Both the position numbers and the translations under genes were made by a program. The notes beneath the pieces are model-generated. The model was not told the DNA's origin and ran no database searches. It was given only the letters and a program-made list of their open reading frames with translations. Of a stretch of 64,000 nt of DNA, positions 47,401-57,545 are shown in pieces. Source of the stretch: Arabidopsis thaliana (Eukaryota; Streptophyta; Magnoliopsida; Brassicales; Brassicaceae); assembly GCF_000001735.4 (NCBI RefSeq), contig NC_003075.7:12897001-12961000 (forward strand), given 5' to 3'. How positions within the stretch are numbered: the first letter of the stretch is position 1; each line of letters opens with the position of its first letter.

Positions 47401-47994
47401 TCGGTGAAGTTACCTCTTTGACAAGATCTTCAATGACATTCTCTGCATTCCCATATCTGAGCATAAGATTTGATCCTTGCTTCTTCAAGGTTTTTCTCAA
47501 ATCTTCCAATGCTATAATAGCTAGCTCTAAAGTGTCCGTTGTGTATCCTACATACATATAAGCCCGTTGGATTAGATACCCAATCAAGTAACGCTTGGAA
47601 ATGGAGTCCTATGGAAGAATCCTAGCTACTTGATCTATGCAAAACCATTCCACTCTCCTACAAGCTAAAACGAAGCAGAGGTTCATCAACTAGAGAGATC
47701 CGAATTGAGCTCAGGTAAATTCGAATTTGTTCCGCTAATCAATCCAACATTTGGAATGTATATAAACTTACTCGATAGAATGCGACGATCGAGGACGTAG
47801 AGAGGTATGACGGCTCTGTGCTTAGACGCAGCGAGGAGGCCAGGATGATCATCAACACGTAGGTCATGTTTAAACCACACAACCGCCGTGGAACCTTCAT
47901 TCGTTGCCGAAGACAAACAACATTTGCATCGGTTTTTCCGATCATTCCGCCGGAGACGGAGATGCAGGAAATGCGGGAGAGCGAGGAACGCCAT
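44486..47994 (-). CDS. Photolyase N-terminal domain fused to an alpha/beta hydrolase
   Basis: Fourteen exons (47994-47772, 47547-47414, 47325-47176, 47096-46985, 46871-46571, 46435-46222, 46138-46049, 45925-45670, 45571-45459, 45336-45238, 45143-45096, 45013-44903, 44808-44718, 44622-44486); 692 aa. Residues ~35-205 form the photolyase/cryptochrome alpha/beta antenna domain (STAVVWFKHDLRVDDHPGLL). Residues ~285-380 resemble only the start of the FAD domain (TVGGGNEVVLNALAGYL). The FAD-site heart (WR.D.F/NP..Q..K region) is missing. From ~409 a hydrolase follows: oxyanion LLVHGFGAF, nucleophile Ser491 in CVGNSIGG, Asp621 in QGMEDP, His649 in AGHCPHDE. So hydrolase chemistry is plausible and DNA repair is not. 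A basic N-terminus suggests plastid import. The substrate is unknown. Confidence 0.93.
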
Positions 47995-48262
47995 GAGGAC
48001 GGTGGAAGAAAACCAGAATCAGTGGGTTAGTACTAGTAGTATCCATGAAGTCGAAGCAGAGAGAGAGAGAGGGATTGTGGTGGAGAAGACTCTTTCCAAG
48101 TGTGTGGTCAATACTCAGTCCCACAGAGAAACACCTAACATTCAAAACGACGTCGTACTTCACTTTTTTCTTTCTTTCGTTTTTTGTGTTCAACTGTGAC
48201 TGTCTTCATTAGATTTGAGACTATCTATTTACATTCTGATTATTTCTTAAGAAGAAGCGGCC
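47995..48262. promoter_or_regulatory. Short bidirectional promoter with palindrome ACGACGTCGT
   Basis: Only 268 bp separate the ATG of the photolyase-hydrolase gene from that of the divergent dioxygenase. The 10-bp palindrome ACGACGTCGT at 48147-48156 contains a bZIP-type GACGTC core. An almost identical block, including the flanking CAGAGAAACACC and TACTTCACTT, recurs at about 50062-50091 in the relic upstream of the second dioxygenase. Use by both genes is inferred from position. Confidence 0.65.
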
Positions 48263-49642
48263 ATGGAAGTCAAAGGAGCAACCCGGAGCTCTATCATAGT
48301 TCCTTCTGTTCAAGAGATGGTGAAGGAGAAGATGATCACGACGGTTCCTCCGAGGTATGTACGGTCTGATCAAGACGTAGCTGAGATAGCCGTTGATTCT
48401 GGTCTAAGAAACCAGATCCCAATCATAGACATGAGTCTTCTGTGTTCTTCAACCTCCATGGATTCTGAGATTGACAAGCTTGACTCTGCTTGCAAAGAGT
48501 GGGGATTTTTTCAGGCAAGTCTCAACTAAAGCTACACTATTTTCTTATTTAACCAAACTGCCCTGAAAATACTCAACTCTTTACAAAACTACCCCATCTT
48601 CTTTTGTGTTAGCAAATTCATATGGAATTCAAATTTATCCTTGTGGCATGTGTTTATGAATATTCAACAGCTTGTAAACCATGGAATGGAGTCAAGTTTC
48701 TTGAACAAAGTAAAGTCAGAGGTTCAAGACTTCTTCAACCTTCCCATGGAAGAGAAGAAGAATTTGTGGCAACAACCCGATGAGATCGAAGGGTTTGGAC
48801 AAGTATTTGTGGTTTCAGAAGAGCAGAAACTCGATTGGGCAGATATGTTCTTCCTTACAATGCAACCTGTTCGATTACGCAAGCCTCACTTGTTCCCCAA
48901 GTTACCTCTGCCCTTTAGGTTTGCCTCAAATGTATAAAATCATTCTTAATAAATACACAAATTTTCTCTGTTTAAAACTTGGTTTATGTTTCTTCAGAGA
49001 TACACTAGACATGTATTCGGCTGAAGTGAAAAGCATTGCTAAGATCTTACTTGGGAAAATAGCGGTAGCTCTGAAGATCAAACCCGAGGAAATGGATAAG
49101 TTGTTTGATGATGAGTTAGGGCAGAGAATTAGGCTGAATTACTACCCGCGTTGTCCAGAGCCCGATAAGGTTATTGGTCTAACTCCGCATTCTGATTCTA
49201 CAGGACTCACCATACTGTTGCAGGCTAATGAAGTTGAAGGTCTCCAAATCAAGAAAAATGCCAAGTGGGTTTCTGTCAAACCTCTCCCAAATGCTTTGGT
49301 TGTCAATGTCGGAGACATCTTAGAGGTAAGTTATAAGGACGAGAGAGTCTATTCTTGGTATCATTTGTAAATGGCTCTGATGAATGGTAATTAATGTAGA
49401 TAATAACGAATGGGACATACCGAAGTATAGAGCATCGTGGAGTTGTGAACTCAGAGAAAGAGAGACTTTCGGTGGCGGCATTCCACAATATAGGATTGGG
49501 TAAAGAAATTGGTCCTATGAGAAGTCTCGTGGAAAGGCACAAGGCTGCATTTTTCAAAAGCGTGACTACTGAAGAGTATTTCAATGGCTTGTTTTCCCGT
49601 GAGCTCGATGGAAAAGCTTACCTTGATGTTATGAGACTCTAA
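48263..49642 (+). CDS. SRG1-like 2-oxoglutarate/Fe(II)-dependent dioxygenase, copy 1
   Basis: Four exons, 48263-48514, 48671-48918, 48998-49325 and 49400-49642, encode 356 aa. Fe(II) is held by His231, Asp233 ([13 protein letters not shown]) and His288 (RSIEHRGVV); 2-oxoglutarate by Arg298-x-Ser300 (KERLSVA). The N-terminal DIOX_N region runs from about residue 50. It is in the DOXC class with SRG1, flavonoid/alkaloid hydroxylases and demethylases; the substrate cannot be read from sequence. Intron 1 has a GC donor (TTTCAG/GCAAGT), fixed by the frame (residues ...FFQ then LVNHG...). It is a tandem duplicate of the gene at 52753, with nearly identical exon sizes, and shares a promoter with the divergent hydrolase. 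Confidence 0.96.
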
Positions 49643-49825
49643 AAGGAAACAATTCATAAAAATATTGGCTTGTGCCCCAAGAAACCAATCACATTTTCTG
49701 ACCCTTCCTATTGTAGTGTATATACTCTGTTTCTCCTCTGTTTCATGCTTTTGCAAATAGCCAACATCTCTCTCTCTCTCTCTTTCACTTTTTCTCATCT
49801 GTTTTTTTGATAGATCAAGAAACCT

Positions 49826-50110
49826 GACTATAATATGAGTGATAACAGAAACCTGAAGAAGAGTGCCCTTCCATCTCCAAATCCCTATAGAGGGCCTTTT
49901 ATTCATAAGTCCTCTCTCTATTTAGAGCCACGAGAGAGATTACCACTGCCAAAACAAATCAAACAGCTTCACATATTTTGAGATATCATGTCAACGGATT
50001 AGTAGCTTCCATGAACTGGAAGCAGTGAGACTAGAGAAGACTCGTTCAAGTGTTGTGGTCCGCAGAGAAACACCAACGACGTCGTACTTCACTTATTGCT
50101 CCAGTCTTTG
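49826..50110 (-). pseudogene. Relic of a second photolyase-hydrolase gene (exon 7 plus 5' end)
   Basis: From about 49,831 to 49,995 the sequence repeats exon 7 of the photolyase-hydrolase gene and its flanks (compare 46,028-46,200). Shared stretches include ATAACAGAAACCTGAA, CCCTTCCATCTCCAAATCC and CCACTGCCAAAACAAATC. The minus-strand translation keeps IWRWKG but the frame is decayed. From about 50,004 it jumps to sequence matching the 5' end of the gene and its promoter (48,034-48,170), ending in the ACGACGTCGT block. So a copy lost everything between exon 7 and the 5' UTR, as well as exons 8-14. It lies between the two dioxygenase copies, in the same orientation as the intact gene. Confidence 0.85.
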
Positions 50111-50260
50111 AGCAAAACGCTAAAACCTTTTGGTACAAAAGGACTTACCAATTATTATTTTTCATTTCTTAGATCCGACTAGTAAAAGAGAGGAATTCAA
50201 AGCAAAAGTTGAGAAGAAAAGAAAACAACTCTTAGAGGAGAAATTGTCAAACAAAATTTT

Positions 50261-50366
50261 TTAGTGAGAAAGTTCTCCTATATATGTCGACAGAGGAATT
50301 GGGCAAATACATTTTAGTGAGAAAGTTTCTCCAATGAGTCGACAGAGGAATTGGGCAAATACATTC
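50261..50366. repeat. About 52-bp tandem duplication
   Basis: Two head-to-tail copies, 50261-50312 and 50314-50364, each start TTAGTGAGAAAGTT and end GTCGACAGAGGAATTGGGCA plus AATACAT. They differ by a few substitutions and small gaps in the middle. The block lies at the left edge of the AT-rich insertion. Confidence 0.85.
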
Positions 50367-51909
50367 TAATGGCTGTGGGTATTAGAGTAACTTTTTTCTG
50401 GAAAGTTTAATATTATTTCCAGTCATCGAATCATTGATGTAAGCAACTAAGCATTAGAGATGAATAGTATACGAGTTGTTCTCATTTTCACGTTTTCAGA
50501 ACGTGATTCCGCCAGGAGCGGACCCATATGGGGGAGTTGCCACTGTCAAATATTTTGAAACTAGTGTTATTTTATAAAAGATTTTTATTGTGCCCCTATT
50601 AAATACACTATTTATTGTCCCCATTATTTTTTATTTTTTTACAGCCACCTTTTAATACAAAATTGGCGCAAGTTTTGACTTTTGTATTATATTGTATTAA
50701 AATTTAAAAATTTATTTTATTATATAAAGTTTCGTTGAAAAAGTTACTATGATACCGACATATATCAAGTCAACTGATCAGATTTTGATACGTATAAAAC
50801 AAATAGTACAATAAATTATAAATCCTAAAGTAAAAGGATTGCAATTTTTAAAGGTATATAAAAATAAAATAATATTTTATAATTGCTAATTCTGAAAAGA
50901 AAAAACTACAATTATTATTCTTTGAAAATATATATTGAATAGAAATTATATATACAAAAAAATAAAATCATATAATCTTATTATATAACAATTGATGTTT
51001 CAAAGTTATTAAATGATTTCTATATGTGTTGCTTAATTGATGAGATTTTGATTTGTAAGAACATTTCTCCCAATTATATTTTGACACATGCTATTATGCT
51101 AATATAAAAATAAAACTCACATATCTTTAACATAAAATAAAATAATATAAATATATATTAAAGTATATAACTTAAAAGGATATATTTCAATTAAAATAAT
51201 ATTTATAAAAATAAAAAAACTTACGAAAAAGGGAAAGTGTAAAAAAGCTTACAATTACAAAAAAATATATTAAAATGAAATTATACGGAACAAAAAAATA
51301 AGTAATATATCTTATAATATAATGTTTGATGTTTCAAGCTTAGTAATTAATGATTGTGTCATTTTTATTTATAACTATGTGATAGGAGTATGTAAACTTT
51401 TTCTTTTTTAGGTAGGAGTATGTAAGATCAATATAAGTTTATTTTTATTTTTATCTCAGCTTTGAATTATCTAAGCATCATATATCATTGTGCTTAAAAA
51501 AAAAAAAATTAATGATGTCAAATTATTTTTCTTTTAATTTCGCAACATTTATTGGTATGTAAACATTCATCGTAATTGAGTAGCTTTTCTTTATTTTAGT
51601 TTTCTTAAAAACATCATTAATTATTGTTGTGTGATATATTTTTCAATTGATTTTTTATGTCGGAAATTTTAATGATTTAAAAAACTATACAAGATTGAAA
51701 GTAAGAGATATATTGTTGGACGTAAAAATAGAAGACGTGTTGTTGGTTTAATGTGTATATAAACATTTTATAAGTAGTGGCAAAGAACATATTTCAACAG
51801 TAAAATATGATTGAGATGTAAAAGCACTAGTGGTAAATGATATAAGAGGACAGTTGGATCTGTGGTTTGCATGTAATACATTTTCTAAAAGAATTTGTAG
51901 AATAATATA

Positions 51910-52454
51910 CAGTAAAACCTCTATAAATTAATAATGTTGGGACCGCAAAATTCTATTAATTTATCGATAAATTAATAAATATTAATTTATAGAGAGATTT
52001 TTCTAATTTGGTAAGTTTTTTAAAATTTTTTTATGAAAATATAAACTTCCATTCATTATTTGAAATATCTTTCTAGAACTAATTACAAATAAAAATAATT
52101 ATCATGTTTTGAAAACAACACGAACAGTTTTTAATATAGTAAAAATTATTAAAATTAAATTAAAAATAACTAATGTGAGTTTAAGCAAAAAGAAACAACT
52201 AAAATTATATTTCATTAAAGTTGTTATATATAATTATAATATATATATATATATAGTTGATATTTTTATATAATTATTAATTTATGATATTAATAAGACC
52301 ATATGTTTCTATAGGATTTTCAAAAAAATTATTAATCTTATTAATTTATCGAGTTGTGTCACTTTTTACACTGGTCCCAACTCGAGACCGGAAGAATTTA
52401 TTAATTTATAGAGGTTATTAATTTATCGAATATTAATTTATAGAGGTTTAACTG
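51910..52454. mobile_element. pogo-type (Tc1/mariner) MITE, ATHPOGON/Lemi1-like
   Basis: The element is 545 bp with terminal inverted repeats: left end CAGTAAAACCTCTATAAATT, right end (complement) CAGTTAAACCTCTATAAATT, differing at one base in the first 20 and continuing to about 25. It is flanked by TA on both sides (51908-51909 and 52455-52456), the expected target duplication. Inner repeats of TTAATTTATAGAGG at the right end and GGGACC/GGTCCC near both ends fit the family. There is no transposase frame, so it is non-autonomous. Near-intact termini suggest a fairly recent insertion. Confidence 0.9.
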
Positions 52455-52752
52455 TATAAGGGGAGGCCGGAAAATTACGTTTTTTGAGATACGGTAATAA
52501 TAGTAAACAAAATTTTGGCAAAAGTTGTGGTGATCGATAATTTTAACCTTACTATATATTATTATAATAAAATGTTCCAACTAGATATAAAATATAGAAA
52601 CGTAAATTAGTATAGTAAAACAAAAACGAATTAATAAAATACTAACTCTTGTTTCTAGACTTTGTCATCCATCAAAAGCTCTATAAAACCAATAATCTTC
52701 ATTGGATGTAAAATTATCTATTTACATTTTTCTCTTTCAAGAAGAAGCAGCC

Positions 52753-54138
52753 ATGGAAGGTAAAGGAGTAACCTTTAGTTCTGTTATAGTTCCTTCTGTT
52801 CAAGAGATGGTGAAGGAGAAGGTGATCACAACGGTACTTCCTCCGAGGTATGTGCGGTCTGATCAAGAAAAAGGCGAGGCAGCCATTGATTCTGGTGAAA
52901 ACCAAATCCCAATCATAGACATGAGTCTTTTGTCTTCTTCAACCTCCATGGATTCTGAGATTGACAAACTCGACTTTGCTTGCAAAGAATGGGGATTTTT
53001 CCAGGCAAGTCTCAACTAAAGCTACACTATTTTTGTTTTATCGAAATTGCTCCACAAAAACTCATTCCGTACAAAACAATTCCATGTTTTTGTACGTGTT
53101 TGCGTATACAACAACCCCATATGGATTTCAAATTTATACCCTTGTGGCATGTTTTTATGATTATCAAACAGCTTGTAAACCATGGAATGGACTTGGACAA
53201 ATTCAAGTCCGATATTCAAGATTTCTTCAACCTTCCCATGGAAGAGAAGAAGAAGCTGTGGCAACAACCCGGTGATATCGAAGGGTTTGGACAAGCTTTT
53301 GTGTTTTCAGAAGAGCAGAAACTCGATTGGGCTGACGTTTTCTTCCTTACAATGCAACCTGTTCCATTACGCAAACCTCACTTGTTTCCCAAGTTACCTC
53401 TTCCCTTCAGGTTTGTTCCAAATTTTTAAATTATTCTACAAACTCCACAAAAGTGTTCTATGTTAAAATTTTGGCTTTTGTTTCTTCAGAGATACACTGG
53501 ATACGTATTCGGCTGAACTGAAAAGCATAGCTAAGGTCTTATTCGCGAAACTAGCGAGTGCACTCAAAATCAAACCTGAGGAAATGGAAAAGTTGTTTGA
53601 TGATGAGTTAGGTCAGAGAATTAGGATGAATTACTACCCGCCTTGTCCGGAGCCCGATAAGGCTATTGGTCTAACTCCACATTCCGATGCTACAGGACTC
53701 ACCATACTGTTGCAGGTTAATGAAGTTGAAGGTCTCCAAATCAAGAAAGATGGCAAGTGGGTTTCTGTCAAACCTCTCCCAAATGCTTTAGTTGTCAATG
53801 TTGGAGACATCTTAGAGGTAAGTTATTTGGATGACAGAGCTTATTCTTAGTATCATTGTAAATAGTTCTGATGATGGTATTGGTAATTTATGTAGATCAT
53901 AACGAATGGGACATACCGAAGTATAGAGCATCGTGGAGTTGTAAACTCAGAGAAAGAGAGGCTTTCTGTGGCGTCATTCCATAATACGGGGTTCGGTAAA
54001 GAAATTGGTCCGATGAGAAGTCTCGTGGAAAGGCACAAGGGTGCACTTTTCAAAACCCTGACCACTGAAGAGTATTTCCATGGCTTGTTTTCCCGTGAGC
54101 TCGATGGAAAAGCTTACCTTGATGTTATGAGAATCTAA
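52753..54138 (+). CDS. SRG1-like 2-oxoglutarate/Fe(II)-dependent dioxygenase, copy 2
   Basis: Four exons, 52753-53004, 53172-53410, 53490-53817 and 53896-54138, encode 353 aa. It is strongly similar to the gene at 48263: exon 1, 3 and 4 lengths are identical (252, 328, 243 nt), and exon 2 is 9 nt shorter (ESSFLN region reduced to DLDKF). Fe ligands are His228, Asp230 ([13 protein letters not shown]) and His285; the 2-oxoglutarate pair is Arg295/Ser297. Intron 1 again has a GC donor (TTCCAG/GCAAGT). The upstream promoter differs because of the 2.6-kb AT-rich insertion, so expression may differ from copy 1. The substrate is unknown. Confidence 0.96.
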
Positions 54139-54658
54139 GGAAACCATGCATAAAACCATTGTCTTCTTGTGTTACATATACTCTGTTTCTTCTCTGTTTT
54201 CATACTTTCTGCGGCAATCATCTCTGTCTGCTTTATATATGTTAAAACAATGACTAATAAAGAATGTTTGTGCTTTTGATGTTAGTGTTGCTCAAAGCTA
54301 TATCTAATAAAAGTAACACATTGTCCCAAAAAATAAAAATAACAGTAACACAGACGCTCTATTTTTGAAACAGATGTGAGATTTTATTTAGCAATGTATT
54401 TTTTTTTGTTACCAATCAACCAAATACATTCTCAGTCCAATAAATGATCTCAAAACATCCCCCCATCTTTCGAGGTACGCTTCTTTGGAGATTGAGGTAT
54501 AACTTAAGTTTGCTCAAAATGTTCATGGTAAGCGATGACAAAAAGCTTTCTCTATCCGGCAGAATAATCTGCAGATCTCTAGCAGACCTCGAGTTTCTTG
54601 GAAGTAAAAATCTCCGTCAAGAATGCAGCAGAGAATCCAAAGCGTGAAACTGTACCTT
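54139..54658. other. Convergent 3' spacer
   Basis: This 520-bp spacer lies between the dioxygenase stop and the stop of the Cys-rich protein gene. It contains both 3' UTRs. A plus-strand frame at 54444-54647 has no recognisable content. Confidence 0.5.
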
Positions 54659-55834
54659 CTAAGAATTTGGATCTTCCAAATGCCCAAAAGTCTCATTCCA
54701 ATGGCTTACAGCTTCTTCCTGTGTTCGCATAATCCAGATATGTTTTTCCGCAGCAGCTTTCTCTTGCTCTTCCAGAATTCTCTGCAATTGTCAAAGCTTA
54801 AATTTTCTTGGACAAAACAGACACATTCATACACAAACAGTAGAAACTGCACCAATGTTATGTGCATAAAGGACATGGTGCAGAAGGACATTGTCCCATG
54901 TTCAGAAACAAAATGTATGCTAAACATAAAAGCTGCACCAGGTAACACCGAATTCGAATTATAATTGGAAAAAGTGTGATTCACATAACTCCAAATCATG
55001 GTTATATGAGATTAAGCTAGTCTATGTGATATCCAATAGATGATGCTAAAAGACAAAAGTAATGAAGAATGAATCATTTGTAAGAACAAAGAAGCTACAA
55101 ACCTCGGCTTCAGAAGCTCTTTTTGTCTTCAAGGAAAGACAATCAAAGAGGTCAGAGAACTTCTTAGTACAATCATCAAGTTTTCCAACCCGGTAATACT
55201 GCTGCATTTGATAAAATGGTGCTGCAAAAAGAGATTGTCTGAGTTAAATCTATGAAAATCATGTCAAAGGAATCAAAAAGGTCAATGAAGCCAAGAGAAC
55301 ATTATAGATGAAGTGAATGCACATAAATCTTAAAAATTCATTTACAAAGTGATACAACTTGCTAAATAGTGTCTAAGAACTATGTCATTTTATACCCAAA
55401 TCGTTTCCTGTGTCATCGCCATTGCTGGTTATGTTGGACCATCTAGACATCCCTTCATCAAAACATACATTGAGGAAATGGTTTCAGAGATCCTTTAATT
55501 GGTGTAAAGCTAATCCATTTCTAAACTCTCACCAAGGCTTTTTATTAGTCTATAACAAGCTCGTTAACAATTCCAAAAGGCAAATGACAAAGCAAAGATT
55601 GGTATATGACTGATTGATCAAATCTCAATCAAGTTCAAATTTTGTGAGCTCAGGATATATAATTTTGCAGTTTAGAGATGGTGAGAGGAGATGGAATAGA
55701 AGATGTAGAATCAGAGAATGCGATCAGATGAGGAGAAACGAAGACTTACAATAGCAGAACCAGAGAGCGTCGAAGCATTTAGTGCAGGACACGCGCCGTC
55801 GCACAGATGAAGAGTCTTCGTTCTCCGAGCTCAT
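54659..55834 (-). CDS. Small Cys-rich protein of the Emi1/DUF3128 (C22orf39-like) family
   Basis: Three exons, 55834-55750, 55221-55103 and 54781-54659, encode 108 aa. The core shows SCTKCFDALWFCYSPFYQMQ, then QYYRVGKLDDCTKKFSDLFD and C, that is Cys-x2-Cys...Cys...YYR.G...C.......C. This is the pattern I know from DUF3128 proteins such as yeast Emi1 and human C22orf39/PANTS, small twin-Cys helical proteins related in style to CHCH mitochondrial proteins. The C-terminal half is an acidic/basic helix (RILEEQEKAAAEKH) ending HLEDPNS. No signal peptide. Mitochondrial or synaptic roles of relatives cannot be transferred safely; function here is unknown. Confidence 0.85.
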
Positions 55835-57487
55835 CGTGTCTGCTTAGTGCCGGAAGAAGAAACGGGTCAGGTGTTGTTGTATTCGGGTTTAGATTTAGGG
55901 TTTTTGCCACCAATCATGTTTATTTTTTCCTTTCTCTCTTTTTTTTTTTTTCCTTTAACACCAAAATAAAATAAAATAAATACATCAACTATAAAATCAA
56001 AATAACTCAAACAAAGAAATATATTCAAAGGATAATTTTTAACAAAAATATAATTTAAAAGACTTTAATTGGTAAGATTGCATAATAGCATAATAACATA
56101 ATGATATAAGTTGCATAATAAAAATTCGTAAAATGAAAACTTGCAGAATGAAAAATCGTAGAATAAAATTATTTTTAAAATATGTTGGTTGATTTTATTT
56201 GGAAGAGAATATTATACGAGTTTCATTTCATTTTGCATATCAATTTATTTATTTTTACGATTGTACAATTTTTATATGTTAGGACTTTTGACATCTCATA
56301 TATGTATGTAACATACATATAAAATACAAAAGTACTTGTCTACTACAGAAAATCAAAGAATAATTTTTTGGCAGATACATGCGAATACAATTTAGATTTC
56401 AAGAACAAAACTCTTACTAGCAAAGGATTCTTGACAAAATGTGATAGCTAGTCCCATGGAACAACAATGGAGGATAGACCGGTTTATATCATCAAAATCT
56501 TATCATAAGTCAAACGTGTGAGATGATGATTCATGGACAAGTGAAAATGAACTCTGACACGTAAAAGAACCAGAGTTTGTGAAAGTTTGGGAGGAATATT
56601 TCTTCAAAGGGTACTTCATCTTTAGTCGTCAACCAGATTACCACACTAAAGTGATATATTATGTCTCTATTTTTAATAATGTTAATATTGTAGACAACGA
56701 AAAAAAAGAAGCAAATTGGCATGGCTCAAACGTTACGTTAGCTCCTTCTTTACAGCTTTTTTTTTTCCTATTTTAATATCCCCAAAAAGATTTACTTACT
56801 AATACAGAAAAACATTAGTTGACCAACAAAATAAGTACATATTTATCCCAATTGTTTGGTTCGTAACCAAATTACAAAAACTAATTTCACCTAACGCTAT
56901 AATATCAACCAAACCGGAACAAATTTTCTCCCTTAACCAAGTAATTAATTATTCGAATTAAGTCAAAATTTTTCATTTTATTTTATTCAAACCTACAGTT
57001 ACATTTTTTCCTTTATTTCTCTCTCTTTCTTTTTCTACATAACAAAAATTATAATATCCCATCTGTTTTATTCCATAGTTTTATTTTTGTTTTCTCTTTC
57101 CATTTCTTGCCAAAACCCTAATTTCACCTTCACTTAAGAAATTTCTCCCCCAACTTAAACCACCCCCTTAGAAAAAATAAACAAAAAAAATTAGATCTTT
57201 CTTGTTTGCTTATAATATGTATGTTTTAGGTCGAATTTTCTGAAATTAAGATTCATTCCTCCATGGAAGAAGCTCTGTTTTTATTCTCTTTAGCTTAGCT
57301 TAGCTTCTACTGATCTGTTTTTGCTACAAAATCCCATCTTTTTCTTTAAAACTCTTTATCTCTGAATCTTGAGTTTCTTGTAGAAGAAGAAGCAATTTTG
57401 AATCTTTCGTAATCATAAAGATTCGTGGAGGATCTCTACTGATTTGTCGGAATCTCTCACTACAGAATCACTTGATCTTATGTCCGG
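55835..57487. other. Divergent intergenic region upstream of AHL3
   Basis: This 1.65-kb spacer is AT-rich. At about 56,075-56,170 lies a run of loosely repeated GCATAATA and GTAGAATAAAA-type units. A short antisense/sense frame pair at 56,531-56,776 is not convincing. The last ~450 bp is pyrimidine-rich and looks like the AHL3 5' leader, with CTTTCTTTTT and CTTAGCTTAGCTTAGCTT (57290-57307, three GCTTA units). No gene was found. Confidence 0.5.
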
Positions 57488-57545
57488 ATGGAGGAGAGAG
57501 AAGGAACCAACATCAACAACAACATCACTAGCAGTTTCGGCTTGA
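57480..57545 (+). promoter_or_regulatory. uORF overlapping the AHL3 start out of frame
   Basis: An ATG at 57480, eight bases before the AHL3 ATG, opens a 21-codon frame (MSGWRREKEPTSTTTSLAVS and one more residue) ending TGA at 57543-57545. It overlaps the main start in the +1 frame. The main ATG context (CCGGATGG) is stronger than the upstream one (CTTATGT), so leaky scanning would be required and is likely. Regulatory effect is inferred. Confidence 0.6.

Larger units (their letters stand above)
50111..52690. other. About 2.6 kb AT-rich insertion separating dioxygenase copy 2 from its ancestral promoter
   Basis: Aligning the two dioxygenase upstream regions, sequence after TACTTCACTT resumes homology only at about 52,690 (CTTCATTGGATG versus CTTCATTAGATT). 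In copy 1 this gap is about 40 bp; here it is about 2.6 kb. The insert is very AT-rich and has no protein frame. At 50512 it contains CAGGAGCGGACCCATATGGG followed by GTGCCCC and TGTCCCC runs, which resembles the degenerate end of a hAT-type DNA element, though I cannot find the opposite end. A pogo-type MITE sits inside it. Likely a nest of decayed DNA transposons. Confidence 0.6.
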
